From Candidatus Iainarchaeum sp. (GTDB lineage: Archaea; Micrarchaeota; Micrarchaeia; Anstonellales; Bilamarchaeaceae), in NCBI GenBank assembly GCA_028714535.1, contig JAQTME010000002.1:1-64000 (forward strand): a stretch of DNA of 64,000 bases. The letters run 5' to 3'. This document shows, piece after piece, positions 45,732 through 55,633 of this stretch. Both the position numbers and the translations under genes were made by a program. The stretch's first letter is position 1. Each line of letters begins with the position of its first letter. The notes below the pieces were generated by a model. The model had not been told where the DNA came from. It did not search any database and was given only the letters and a program-made list of their open reading frames with translations.

Positions 45732-46313
45732 TCAGCCTGCCTGGACCGCGCCGGTTAGGGTCGCGACCGCGAGCCTGGGCGGTGCGCTGCTGACCTCGTT
45801 GTTGTAGTTGTAGACCACGGCTATGCTTCCCTTGAAGCTGGAGCCGGCAGACATGGGTATCGGGTTGCCGTCGGAGTCCGCGCACTGCAGCGCGAACTCC
45901 TTGTTCGAGCCGGCGGCCATGTTGCCTTCTGCCTCGCTGAGCTGCCGGGCCCCGGGGTTGCCGGTCACCGCCACGGAGTTGAGGTTGCCAGCCACCTCGT
46001 CAGTGCAGAGTATGTAGCTGAGCGTGATGTCCCTGCCCTGCTGGTTGTCCAGCTGGATGGCCGCATTCACCGCGTTGTTCGCACGCGCGACCGAGTATAT
46101 CGCGTGCGCCTTCGAGCTGCACCCGAATCCAGGCTGGCTGAACTGGCAGCTCTCCGGCGCCTTCAGCTGCGGCAATACCACCGCGACCAGTATGGCCAGC
46201 ACGATGAGTATCACGAAGAGCGCGAGGCCGTAGGTTATCAGGTATTCCATGACCGCCTGGCCCTTCATGTGCCCTTTCATCCCATTCATCAATTTTTCCA
46301 AGTCCATAATCAA
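45732..46313 (-). CDS. Type IV pilin-like protein with class III signal peptide
   Basis: MKGQAVMEYLITYGLALFVILIVLAILVAVVLPQL. Confidence 0.75.
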   Translation of the reverse strand: MIMDLEKLMNGMKGHMKGQAVMEYLITYGLALFVILIVLAILVAVVLPQLKAPESCQFSQPGFGCSSKAHAIYSVARANNAVNAAIQLDNQQGRDITLSYILCTDEVAGNLNSVAVTGNPGARQLSEAEGNMAAGSNKEFALQCADSDGNPIPMSAGSSFKGSIAVVYNYNNEVSSAPPRLAVATLTGAVQAG

Positions 46314-46318
46314 CCCCT

Positions 46319-47392
46319 CTATGCTATTGTAGAGAATATTCCTTCTATGCCCTGCCCCACCAGCCAGTATACTAGGTAGGTGAGGCCGAGTACGAACGGG
46401 AAATACTTCATGCCCTGGTTCTTCGTGCCGGTCCGTATCACGCTGACGATGAAAGACGATATGAGCGCCGTGACGAACATGGTGGGCAGGGTGAACCAGA
46501 AGAAGTCAGACGAGCTTATGACCGCCTGGCCGACCTTGATGCCTGAGAACGACGATATCATGCCGCCCCCCGTGGGCAGGCTGCCGCCCCCCAGCTGCGG
46601 GGACAGCTTCTCGAACACCTGGATGAGCTTGGACGCCACTGCGAACAGGAACGGCGTGCCTACTATCGCCGCGAAAAGGACGAATATCTCGTAGAGCACC
46701 AGCGACGCCGCGATCTCCTTCTTCATGGTCGAGGTGTTGCGCACGTCGTCCGCGGTCTGCTCGAGCACGTTGGTCAGCTCGCCCCCGGACTTGCTGGCCT
46801 GCTTCAGCAGGAGTATTGTCCGCTTGAAGACGCGCGAGTCGAAGCGCGAGCCGAGCGTGTCCAGCGCGTTCTCCAAGGATTCGCCGCTGAAGGAGCCCTT
46901 GATGACGCCCTTGACCTCCTGCGACAGCAGCCCGAACTCGGGCTTCGCCGAATACCACATGGCCTGGTCCAGCGTCATGCCCGCGTTTATGTTGGACGAG
47001 ACGAGCGTGAGGAAGTCCGGCAGCACGGATTCCAGCCTGTCGCGGCGGTCGTCAGCCTTCATGAGGAGGTACGTCGAAAGAAGCATGAGCGTGGCCAGGT
47101 AGGTCACTATGAACGCGAGCACGACCACGACCAGCGGCAGTATCTGCGGCAGGCCGATGTAGCTCTTGAGCAGGCCACTGAGGGGCTCGTTCAGGGGCCG
47201 GTAAAGGATGACCAGCAGCGTGAGGAATGCCGTGATGACGAGCACGTTTATGCTCATGTAGCCGGCGAACGAGTCCGCGGGCATGCTTATGCCGGCTATG
47301 CTGAGCTCGCCCTCCAGGCTCTTTATGCGCTGCCTGGTGAAGAAGAGCCGCCCGGCCTTTTCGAACACGCTTTCGTTTGTCATCGTCAGCAC
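46319..47392 (-). CDS. Type IV pilus assembly membrane protein (TadC/PilC-like, T2SSF)
   Basis: LVSSNINAGMTLDQAMWYSAKPEFGLLSQEVKGVIKGSFSGESLENALDTLGSRFDSRVFKRTILLLKQASKSGGELTNVLEQTADDVR. Confidence 0.85.
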   Translation of the reverse strand: MLTMTNESVFEKAGRLFFTRQRIKSLEGELSIAGISMPADSFAGYMSINVLVITAFLTLLVILYRPLNEPLSGLLKSYIGLPQILPLVVVVLAFIVTYLATLMLLSTYLLMKADDRRDRLESVLPDFLTLVSSNINAGMTLDQAMWYSAKPEFGLLSQEVKGVIKGSFSGESLENALDTLGSRFDSRVFKRTILLLKQASKSGGELTNVLEQTADDVRNTSTMKKEIAASLVLYEIFVLFAAIVGTPFLFAVASKLIQVFEKLSPQLGGGSLPTGGGMISSFSGIKVGQAVISSSDFFWFTLPTMFVTALISSFIVSVIRTGTKNQGMKYFPFVLGLTYLVYWLVGQGIEGIFSTIA

Positions 47393-48307
47393 CTATATGA
47401 GGTATTTCGGCCTGGCGCTCTCCACGATGCCGAGGAACAGGAACTGCACCACGGCTATCAGGAAGAACGCTATGACCAGCAGCCCGGAGGAGAACCCGAA
47501 CTTGCCGCCGCTTATGGCGGAGAACACCACGGTCGCCAGCACTATGCCCAGCGAGGGCACTATGATGCCGAACACCATGTAGAACATCACTATGGGCGTC
47601 AGCTTCTGGCTGTACTCCTTCAGCGCTATGAGCTGCTCCTTGGATATCTGGTCCAGCACGCTCTCCAGCGAGCTTCCCACGTCCGCGCCGCTGGAGACGG
47701 AGTTCGCTATCTGTATCATCACCCTGTTGAAATACTTGGACGGGTTGTTCTGCGTGATGTCCCGTATCGCCTGCGTGACCGGCGTGCCGAGCACGACCTT
47801 ATCCACTATCCTGGAGAACTCCCTGCTCACCGCGCCGTATCCTGCGGACGCGCCCGCGAACGTGTCGAAGAGCGGCATGCCCGACTTGAGCGCTATTGCT
47901 ATGTGGCGGGCCGCGAAAACTATCTCGTAGTCCAGCTCCTTCTGCCGCCTTATCAGCGCCGCGTCGGGGTATAGCAGGAGGTAGAAGAACGATGCGAGCG
48001 GCACGAGCACCAGCGGCCCCACGATCATGACGACCGCCATGAGGGCGTTCCTGGCGAGGTTATCGAGTATCGACTGGTAGATGAAGAGGTACACCAGCAC
48101 CAGCAGGCAGGCGGACATGAGCGCCGTCGCGCGGATGGTCTTCTCAAGGAACACGACCGGGTCGTCGTCCATGTCAGCCATCCTGAGCTTGCGCTTCAGT
48201 TCAGGCATCCTCTGCGACACGAGCTCCGCGGCCTGGGTGAACGGACCCCTCTTCTTGGGCGCCGCGGCCGGTGCCGCTTTCGGTATAGACATATCAGCCA
48301 TTTTCAA
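47393..48307 (-). CDS. Type IV pilus assembly membrane protein (TadC/PilC-like), second copy
   Basis: IALKSGMPLFDTFAGASAGYGAVSREFSRIVDKVVLGTPVTQAIRDITQNNPSKYFNRVMIQIANSVSSGADVGSSLESVLDQI. Confidence 0.85.
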   Translation of the reverse strand: MKMADMSIPKAAPAAAPKKRGPFTQAAELVSQRMPELKRKLRMADMDDDPVVFLEKTIRATALMSACLLVLVYLFIYQSILDNLARNALMAVVMIVGPLVLVPLASFFYLLLYPDAALIRRQKELDYEIVFAARHIAIALKSGMPLFDTFAGASAGYGAVSREFSRIVDKVVLGTPVTQAIRDITQNNPSKYFNRVMIQIANSVSSGADVGSSLESVLDQISKEQLIALKEYSQKLTPIVMFYMVFGIIVPSLGIVLATVVFSAISGGKFGFSSGLLVIAFFLIAVVQFLFLGIVESARPKYLI

Positions 48308-49796
48308 CCCCGCTGAAGTATTTCCTTATCATGCTGTCACTTAATCCCTTCTCCTTGGCAAGGCGCGCCTTCGCCCTTGCTATGGCCTCGGCCCTTGAGA
48401 CCGCCTTGCTCTCGTATTTCCTGTAGAAATCCGGGTCCTTGGAACGCAGGTAGGACAATAGGGTGCCCTCGTTGGTGGCGTTGATTTCGCCCACGGTCTC
48501 CATCATCTTTGCCTCCTTGCCCTCCTCCCCTTCGAACACGCCGCTGCCCGCGGAGTCTATGAGCGCCTCTATGTCCCTGCCTATTATGCCCTTGACAGGG
48601 GCGAACTCGGCATCGTAGCCCCTCTTCACGTATTCCAGCCGTTCATCGGCCCTTGCCGCGGTGGCCTTCTCCTTGTCGCCGAGCGATTCGAGCACCTTCT
48701 CCAGCTCTGCGGTGTGCTTCTTCACCGTGTAGTCCTGGTATTTCTTCAGGACCTGCGGAAGCTGCTCGACCAGGGAAGTGACCGAGAACACGAACGAGTC
48801 GAATATCCTCTTCCTCTCCTCCGGCGCTTCCACGCTGGCTATGTCGTCGTAGAACTTCTTCCTTATGGACGCTATCTGGCGGTGGTACGAGTCTATTATG
48901 CTGTCCTTGGTCTGGGCCAGCTCGGCCTGCTGCGTGCCGAGTATCGTTTCCAGCAGCCCGCCGTGGGCGTCTTCACCGCTGACCGCGGCCTTTTTCCTCC
49001 TCACGCCGCCAACGAGCATGTTCTTCATGACGCTTATCTGCAGCTTTATCTGCTCCCTCCTGTTGATGCTCTTCTCCTTGAACAGTTCCTTGGTGAGCTC
49101 CAGCATCTTCTTCTTTATGCTCACCTCGTCGGCCGCACCGCCGAGCATCTCGGCGACCTGCTCCTCCATCTGGTCGTATCTCCTGCCGGCCGCCTCGTCA
49201 GGGCTCTCGCGGAGCGCAGGCGGCACCGTCGCGACCACGACCTTCTTCTCGGCTGGCAGCTCAAGCGCAGGCTCTGCCACTTCAGGCCTGCGCGCCGGCT
49301 CCTTTTCGGGCTCCTCTTCCTTCCTGGCCGGCTTTTCAATCTCCAGCTCCAGGTCAGCCTCAGCCGCCGGCTTCTGTTCGAACTCGATTTCCATCTCGTA
49401 GGGCTTCTGGGCTTCGGCCGGCTTTGGCATCTCCTCCTTCTCAGGGGCCTTCGCCACCTCCTCGGCCATCTTCAGCGTCTCGGTCGTCATCTCCTTTAGC
49501 CTGGTCTCTATGGCGGCGCTGGCGGCGGTCGGCTTCGGCGCGGGAGGCGCAGCGACCGCCTTCTCAGGCGCCCCTGCGGCGGCCTTGAACACCGCAAGGC
49601 CAACCGTGCTCCTTATCTTCTCGCTCCTCTCGTACATGTTGAGCATGTCGGTATATGTGAGGTCCACGAAGTCCCTGGGCTCGAGGTCCAGCGTCCGCTC
49701 TACGCTCACCTCGCCGCTGTAGGGGGCGTATGGCAGCAGCTTCCGCTCAAGCTGCTTGATCTCTTCGGCGGCCGCATCGAATTCCTCCTTGCCCAT
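48294..49796 (-). CDS. Coiled-coil/charged hypothetical protein in pilus locus
   Basis: Acidic low-complexity middle and coiled-coil C-terminal half; overlaps the T2SSF gene. Confidence 0.65.
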   Translation of the reverse strand: MGKEEFDAAAEEIKQLERKLLPYAPYSGEVSVERTLDLEPRDFVDLTYTDMLNMYERSEKIRSTVGLAVFKAAAGAPEKAVAAPPAPKPTAASAAIETRLKEMTTETLKMAEEVAKAPEKEEMPKPAEAQKPYEMEIEFEQKPAAEADLELEIEKPARKEEEPEKEPARRPEVAEPALELPAEKKVVVATVPPALRESPDEAAGRRYDQMEEQVAEMLGGAADEVSIKKKMLELTKELFKEKSINRREQIKLQISVMKNMLVGGVRRKKAAVSGEDAHGGLLETILGTQQAELAQTKDSIIDSYHRQIASIRKKFYDDIASVEAPEERKRIFDSFVFSVTSLVEQLPQVLKKYQDYTVKKHTAELEKVLESLGDKEKATAARADERLEYVKRGYDAEFAPVKGIIGRDIEALIDSAGSGVFEGEEGKEAKMMETVGEINATNEGTLLSYLRSKDPDFYRKYESKAVSRAEAIARAKARLAKEKGLSDSMIRKYFSGVENG

Positions 49797-49907
49797 TGAA
49801 ACTTTCCTCCTATTTCACTCCTGATAAAGTTTAATCAATGTCGCGCTCGACGAATCGAGCACGAACATGCTCAAGGTCGAAACATCGACCTTGACAACTT
49901 CATGAGG

Positions 49908-51479
49908 CTACATCTTAGCCTGCGTCTTAAAATCCCACTGCCTGCCCTTGCTGACCGCGTCGAGCACCTCCTCGGGCTCGATGTAGTAGTGCGAGACTAT
50001 CTGGCCGACCTGGTCCACGTCGTCGTAGTTGTTTTTCACCAGCCAGTTGAGCACGTTGGTCTTCTCCTCTATGTCTTCGCCTATCTCCTTCTCCTCGATG
50101 CCGGCGTAGAGCGAGAGCGTGTCCACGAGCCTGGTCATCTTCCCCGTGCTCCTGGTCTTGTCGGTCTTCACGTCCCAGCGGTAGAGCACGTTGGCCTTGT
50201 TCTGGTTCGTGATCTCCGCGAACTCCAGCACCCTGCGGATGTTGAAGCGCCTGTGCCTGAACGTGACGACCATGCCGGCAAGCGCGTCGAGCATCGAAGG
50301 CGGCACGTTGATGGGCGGGTTGGTGAGCCTGGATATGGTCTGGTCTGCGTTGTCCGCGTGGAGCGTCGCATAGACGCTGTGGCCCGTGTGCATTGCCTCG
50401 AACATGACCTCTGCCTCGCGCTGGCGCCTTATTTCCCCGACTATTATCCTGTCCGGCCTCTGGCGCAGCGCGTTCACCATCAGGTCGAGCATGGTGACCT
50501 CGCCCTTGCCCTCGGGGTTCGGCTCGCGCACCACCATTGGCACCCAGTGGAGGAACGACGGGAGCGTGAGCTCGCGCGTGTCCTCTATGGACACTATGCG
50601 CTGGTTGGCCGGTATGAGCCCCGCCATGGCGTTCAGGAACGACGTCTTGCCGCTTCCGGTCCCTCCGGTCACGAGCAGCGAGAGCTCGTTCTGCATGCAC
50701 AGCCATATGAGCGCTGCGACCTCGGGCGTGACCGTCTTGGACTTTATGAAGTTCGTTATGGTCCAGGGGTTGCGCGAGAATTTCCTGATGGTTATGGTGT
50801 TGCCGAAGGACGATATGGGGAACAGCGTCGCATTGACACGGTCGCCGCTTGGCAGGTGCGCGTCCAGCATCGGGTTCAGCACGTTTATCTGCCTTCCGAC
50901 CTTGCGCGCTATGGTGGATGCGTAATCGGAGGTCATATCCTCGTTCTTTATGCGGAGGTTGGTCTTGCACCACCCGAATTTCTTGTGGTACACCCAGACC
51001 GGGTCGCGGGAGTTGTTTATGACCACTTCCTCCAGCTGCTCGTCCGCGAGCAGCGATTCCAGCTCTCCCATGCCGAGCGTGTTCTGCAGGAGGAACACCG
51101 CCAGGACCTCCTTCTTGTCGTCCGGAAGAGACGGGAAATTGCGCGCCAGTATCTTCTTTGCCGACTCGAGGAACTTGGCCTTGACATCCTCGAACTTCTT
51201 GGGGTCCAGTATCTCGCTTATGTCGAGCTTGACCTCGCTCACAAGCTCTCCCTTGAGCTTGGTCTCCAGCATCAATTTCGTCCCTTCGGCTATGCCAGGT
51301 ATCGTCACTTCGTAGCGCGGCACGAAGTCCGCCTTGCGCCATATCTTCACTTCCACCGGCAGGCCCTCGTTCCTGAACGAGTATGAAGAAAGCAGCGGAT
51401 TCTTGGCCTTCGCCTCCTCGGCGGGCAGGTCGCCCTCCTCCGTCTTCTTCCTGGCTTCATCCTTGGGCATCATCATCAC
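49908..51479 (-). CDS. Type II/IV secretion ATPase (TadA/VirB11 family)
   Basis: LLVTGGTGSGKTSFLNAMAGLIP, SIEDTREL, DLMVNALRQRPDRIIVGEIRRQREAEVMFEAMHTGHSVYATLHAD. Confidence 0.93.
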   Translation of the reverse strand: MMMMPKDEARKKTEEGDLPAEEAKAKNPLLSSYSFRNEGLPVEVKIWRKADFVPRYEVTIPGIAEGTKLMLETKLKGELVSEVKLDISEILDPKKFEDVKAKFLESAKKILARNFPSLPDDKKEVLAVFLLQNTLGMGELESLLADEQLEEVVINNSRDPVWVYHKKFGWCKTNLRIKNEDMTSDYASTIARKVGRQINVLNPMLDAHLPSGDRVNATLFPISSFGNTITIRKFSRNPWTITNFIKSKTVTPEVAALIWLCMQNELSLLVTGGTGSGKTSFLNAMAGLIPANQRIVSIEDTRELTLPSFLHWVPMVVREPNPEGKGEVTMLDLMVNALRQRPDRIIVGEIRRQREAEVMFEAMHTGHSVYATLHADNADQTISRLTNPPINVPPSMLDALAGMVVTFRHRRFNIRRVLEFAEITNQNKANVLYRWDVKTDKTRSTGKMTRLVDTLSLYAGIEEKEIGEDIEEKTNVLNWLVKNNYDDVDQVGQIVSHYYIEPEEVLDAVSKGRQWDFKTQAKM

Positions 51480-51482
51480 CTG

Positions 51483-53177
51483 TCATTCCCACAGCTTCTT
51501 TATGAGGCTCTTGAGCTCCTCCCTCTTCTTCCTGAATTCCATCTCCTCTTCCTCGCTGAGCTTGAGCTCCTGGCGCAGCTCCTCGCGCCTGGCCTCCTTC
51601 TCGGCCGCGGGGCCTGCCTCGCCGCCGGTGCGTATCTCCAGCAGCTTGGCCTCCCTGGACAGCAGGGTTATCCTCTTGTTGAGGTTGTCGGACATGGCGT
51701 CCATGTCCTCCAGCGACTGCATTATCTCGTCGAGCATCTTCTTCTTCTCGCCTATGTCCTGCGCGGTCCTCAGCGCCTCCTGGGCCTCGCTGCCCTTGAG
51801 CGCGGCCTGGAGCTTCTTCGCATCCTCCGCCAGCGCGCCCTCCTTCTGCGCCGCCTCGGCTTTCAGCTTGCCTATGTCCGCCTCGAGGCCGTCCAGCTGC
51901 TTCTGGTATGCCTCGATGGACGGCACGACCCTTTCCTTTATCTTCTGGAACGTGAGGTATGTGGCCTTCTCGTCCTCCAGCGAGCCGGAGAGCGAGTCCA
52001 TGTCGCGCCGCATCTGGTATGCCTTATCGTCTATCCGCTTGGACAGCTCTGTGAACTGCTTCGCGGTCACCTGCTTGCCGCCGGCCGCCTCCAAAAGCGT
52101 CTCCAGCGCCTGCACCTTCTCGGCCAGCCCGTCCTCCAGGTTCTGCATCCGCTCGAGCTCGGCCATGACCTTCTCCTGTGCGGGGAACCTGGCCAGTATG
52201 CCCCTGGCGACGTCCACGGTGTCCCCGAACCTTTCCGTGAGCTCCTTGTTCTCCTTCACCATGGCGCCGATTTCCTTCGCCTTCTTCATGAGGGCGTCTG
52301 CCTCTGCCGACAGGGAGGCCATCTCCTCGCGCAGGCTGCCCACCTTCTCGTCGTGGCCCATGATGGATTCGGCGACGCCCTTCAGTATCTCGGAGCTCTC
52401 GTGCAGGCTTATCATGTCCTGCCGCATCTTCGCATTCCTGGAGCGCAAATCCGCGAATTCCTTCTTTATGGATTCGAACTTCTTCTTTATTTCCGTGACA
52501 GTCGGCAGCGCGACATCCTCGGGCGCCTGCCTGGCGGATTTCCTCTTGAGCTCCTGGAGCTCGTCCTGCATGGCCGAAAGCTCGGCGTTCATCCGCTCTG
52601 CCTTGTCCATCCAGCCCTTGCTCTCGGCAGTGCCCTTCCCGATGCCCAGGCCGCCCAGCTCTGCCCTTATGCCGGCGATGCCGTCCCTGGCCTCTTCAAG
52701 CTGCGAGACAAGCGCCTGCAATGCCGCCTGCTGCTTCGCAGCCGTGTTCTCCGTGACAGCCTTCGCGGCAGGGAACCTGGCGACCTCCTTCTCCAGCTTC
52801 TCTATCTTCGGGTATGCCTTCGCGTAGAATTCGGCGAACGACTTGCGCAGGTCCGCGAAGCCGGCCGTCTGCTCGGTGGCCCTCTGGCGCACCTGCTCCA
52901 CTTCCTCGTTTATGCTCTTCTTCGCCTCGCGGAACGATTCGGCCTCGCTTGCGACCTCCTCTTCCGTGGGCCTGACCCACGCGAGCCAGATGCGCGTGAG
53001 GCGGTACTCCATGCGGATTATGCCTTCTTCCTCGAGCACCCTGGCCCATTCCTCTATGGTCTCCCGCCCTATGTTCAGCGTGGAAGCGGCTTCTTCGAGC
53101 TCGATTTTCTGCCTGTCTTTCACCAGGCGCACAAGCGCATCAACACCTGTGGTTATCAGTAGCTCGTCGAACTCCAT
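51483..53177 (-). CDS. Coiled-coil protein with N-terminal wHTH, pilus locus
   Basis: IELEEAASTLNIGRETIEEWARVLEEEGIIRMEY then long heptad repeats. Confidence 0.7.
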   Translation of the reverse strand: MEFDELLITTGVDALVRLVKDRQKIELEEAASTLNIGRETIEEWARVLEEEGIIRMEYRLTRIWLAWVRPTEEEVASEAESFREAKKSINEEVEQVRQRATEQTAGFADLRKSFAEFYAKAYPKIEKLEKEVARFPAAKAVTENTAAKQQAALQALVSQLEEARDGIAGIRAELGGLGIGKGTAESKGWMDKAERMNAELSAMQDELQELKRKSARQAPEDVALPTVTEIKKKFESIKKEFADLRSRNAKMRQDMISLHESSEILKGVAESIMGHDEKVGSLREEMASLSAEADALMKKAKEIGAMVKENKELTERFGDTVDVARGILARFPAQEKVMAELERMQNLEDGLAEKVQALETLLEAAGGKQVTAKQFTELSKRIDDKAYQMRRDMDSLSGSLEDEKATYLTFQKIKERVVPSIEAYQKQLDGLEADIGKLKAEAAQKEGALAEDAKKLQAALKGSEAQEALRTAQDIGEKKKMLDEIMQSLEDMDAMSDNLNKRITLLSREAKLLEIRTGGEAGPAAEKEARREELRQELKLSEEEEMEFRKKREELKSLIKKLWE

Positions 53178-53255
53178 ACGCTAATATAAATATGGCATCT
53201 TAATAAAGATTTTGATGATTATTATCTGAAAGCGGAGAGGCTTATTTGCCAGAAT

Positions 53256-54752
53256 GTGGTGCAGATGGAAACAGGCTCAGACTATCGCATAATGAAGCTC
53301 GAAAAAGGGCCGCTGCAGCGCTTCAAGAACCAGAACCTGATCCTGAAGAAATACGGGGAGACCGGCCTGCAGATATACAAGGCCATCACAGGCAAGCGCA
53401 CCGCCGCAGAGCTCCGAAAGGACCTCGGCGTGGAGCCCGCCCTTTTCAGGGAGATACTCGACTTCATGCGCGATGCCGGCATGGTGGAGCTCCAGAGCGT
53501 GAAGGCGCACGAGCCTGAAAGGGGCGTGGAAACGCCCGAGGAGGAGCTGCCGCCGGAAGAGGAGAAGCCCGGCCGCACGCTCGAGGAGATCCCCCCCGAG
53601 GAGGAGACGTCGGAAGAGGAGAAGCCGCCTCTCGAGGAGCTCCCAAGGCGGAAGAAGCCCGCGCGCGAGGAAGAGGAGGCAAAGCCCGAGGAAGCCCCGC
53701 CGGAAGAGAAGGCCGAGGTCCGGGCGATGGATTTCGAGGAGATACGTCCCATAGAATTCGGCGAGGAGGAGAAGCCGAAAAAGAAGAAGCCTGCGGAGGA
53801 AGAGGCGCCGCCAGAGGAAGAGGCGCCAGAAGAAAAGGAGGAGGCGCCGCAGGAGGAAGCCCCGCCTGAAGAAAAGGAGGAGCAGCCCGAAGAGGAGATA
53901 CAGCCGCTCTCCCAGGAGGAGATGCCCGAGGCGAAGGAGGAGAAGATATCCTTCGAGGAGGAAAAGCCGCCCGAGGAAGAGGCGGCGGGCCTCAGCCCGG
54001 TGGAGAAGATAATATCTGACAAGTACGGCGACATCGGGCTCAGGGTGTACACGCTCATAGACGGCCAGCGGACGGCAGAGGAGATAATGAAGGACACCGG
54101 CCTCACGGAAGCCAAGCTCGTGGAGATACTCGACTTCATGGACGAGCAGGGCATCATAAAACTCGATTATCCCAAGGGGCAGCCGCCCGCCGGGGCCGCG
54201 GCCGCGCCTGCGGAAGCCGCGAAAGAGGCCGGCTTCGTGCCCATGATAGAGGGCGAGCATGCGGAGGAGACGGGCCAGGTCCCGTCGCCGCTTGAAATCC
54301 CGGTGCGCGCCCCATCGGACCTGGTCAAGAGCGTCCAGATGAAGGCGAAGGTCATGCTCAAATTCGGGGACAGGGGCAGCAGGATACTCAGCCAGATAGA
54401 CGGCAAGAACGACGTCATCGACCTGGCCATGAACCTGGGCCTGCCGCTATACACGGTCACTGACGTCCTGAAGTTCATGATGGAGGGCGGGATGATAATA
54501 ATGAAGCCCGTCCCGCGCGCCGACGCGCGGAAGAAGTACGGCGACGACGGCTATGCGGTCTACAAGCGGTACGGCAAGGAGGGGCTCATGCTGTACGAGC
54601 TGATAGGCAAGGAGCTCACCATAAAGCAGATGGCGGACCAGATAACGACCGACAAGGCGAAGATCATAGACATGTTCATATTCATACACAAGGTGCTCGG
54701 CATCGAGCTGCCCATAGACAAGGACGTGCTGGCCAAGCAGCTGGGCGTCTAG
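53256..54752 (+). CDS. Multi-wHTH repeat protein with long Glu/Pro-rich linker
   Basis: Repeats KYGETGLQIYKAITGKRTAAEL..., KYGDIGLRVYTLIDGQRTAEEI..., KFGDRGSRILSQIDGKNDVIDL..., RYGKEGLMLYELIGKELTIKQM... Confidence 0.75.
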   Translation: MVQMETGSDYRIMKLEKGPLQRFKNQNLILKKYGETGLQIYKAITGKRTAAELRKDLGVEPALFREILDFMRDAGMVELQSVKAHEPERGVETPEEELPPEEEKPGRTLEEIPPEEETSEEEKPPLEELPRRKKPAREEEEAKPEEAPPEEKAEVRAMDFEEIRPIEFGEEEKPKKKKPAEEEAPPEEEAPEEKEEAPQEEAPPEEKEEQPEEEIQPLSQEEMPEAKEEKISFEEEKPPEEEAAGLSPVEKIISDKYGDIGLRVYTLIDGQRTAEEIMKDTGLTEAKLVEILDFMDEQGIIKLDYPKGQPPAGAAAAPAEAAKEAGFVPMIEGEHAEETGQVPSPLEIPVRAPSDLVKSVQMKAKVMLKFGDRGSRILSQIDGKNDVIDLAMNLGLPLYTVTDVLKFMMEGGMIIMKPVPRADARKKYGDDGYAVYKRYGKEGLMLYELIGKELTIKQMADQITTDKAKIIDMFIFIHKVLGIELPIDKDVLAKQLGV

Positions 54753-55162
54753 ATCCGCGACAGCGAGATGCGCTCCAGCGCCAGCGGCTCAGCATTTTTC
54801 TTCAGCTTCGCCTCCTTGGCGCCGAGCGCCTCAAGCTTCTTCACCAGCCCGCCGCGTTCGGAAAAAACGACAACCAAAACGTCCCCGCCCGCTTTCGGCG
54901 CCGCGCTCTCAAGGGCGCTCCTTATGTCCGTCTTCCCCGCGAGCCAGAGCAGGAATTCGAATTCCATCTTTTTAGCGACGTTCGTCTTTTCCGCGAAGGC
55001 GCGCCCCGCCAAATAGTGCGCGAGCTGCAGCTCCTCCAGCGATTCCACCATGCCCGCGCGTATGGCGACCGCGCCCTCCTCTTTCAGCAGCGCCCCGCCG
55101 CCAATCCTGAACACCCGCATGCCAATCTCGTCAAGCCAATATTTTAAAAGCCCTTCAGTCAT
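54749..55162 (-). CDS. KEOPS complex Cgi121-like subunit
   Basis: AEKTNVAKKMEFEFLLWLAGKTDIRSALE...DVLVVVF; start placed at MTEGLLKYW. Confidence 0.65.
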   Translation of the reverse strand: MTEGLLKYWLDEIGMRVFRIGGGALLKEEGAVAIRAGMVESLEELQLAHYLAGRAFAEKTNVAKKMEFEFLLWLAGKTDIRSALESAAPKAGGDVLVVVFSERGGLVKKLEALGAKEAKLKKNAEPLALERISLSRI

Positions 55163-55210
55163 AAGTTTTCTACTAATTGCTCTCAATGAGTAATCTGCAG
55201 AGGTTGTATC

Positions 55211-55594
55211 ATGGACCAATATCACAAGCCTTATGGTAAGAAAGTCGGCTCGGGGACAGGCGGCAGGCGGCGCAAGTTCAGGGACAAGAAGCTCTCCCAC
55301 ATCGGCGGCACCTTCCCGGCCACCAAGGTCGCCGCGAAGGACCTGAAGGTCAGCGTGCGCGGCCGCGGCGGAAGGATGAGCATCAAGCTCAAGAAGGCGT
55401 CGATGATAAACGTCGTCAGCAAGGACGGCAAGATGAAGAAGGTCGCCATAAAGCGCGTGCTCGAGAGCCACAACCCGGAATACGTGCGCATGAACATCGT
55501 CACCCGCGGCGCGGTGGTCGAGACCGAGCTGGGCAAGGCGCGCGTGACCAACCGCGTCGGCCAGGACGGCATAGTCAACGGCGTCCTCATCTGA
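55211..55594 (+). CDS. rps8e: 30S ribosomal protein S8e
   Basis: GKKVGSGTGGRRRKFRDKKLSHIGGTFPATKV...VTNRVGQDGIVNGVLI. Confidence 0.95.
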   Translation: MDQYHKPYGKKVGSGTGGRRRKFRDKKLSHIGGTFPATKVAAKDLKVSVRGRGGRMSIKLKKASMINVVSKDGKMKKVAIKRVLESHNPEYVRMNIVTRGAVVETELGKARVTNRVGQDGIVNGVLI

Positions 55595-55633
55595 CCTGAA
55601 ACACCCTTTTATTCCCTTTCGTTCCCTTTTACC

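Noticed and set aside
49902-51386. 494-aa plus-strand ORF opposite the pilus ATPase
   Set aside because: Arg/His/Val-rich shadow of an unambiguous TadA ATPase.
53200-53240. C/D box guide RNA (TTGATGATTATTATCTGA)
   Set aside because: C and D-like boxes are only about 7 nt apart, too short for a guide region.
53540-53990. Glu-rich repetitive coding tract as a DNA repeat element
   Set aside because: Explained as a low-complexity acidic linker in a real protein; reading frame continuous.
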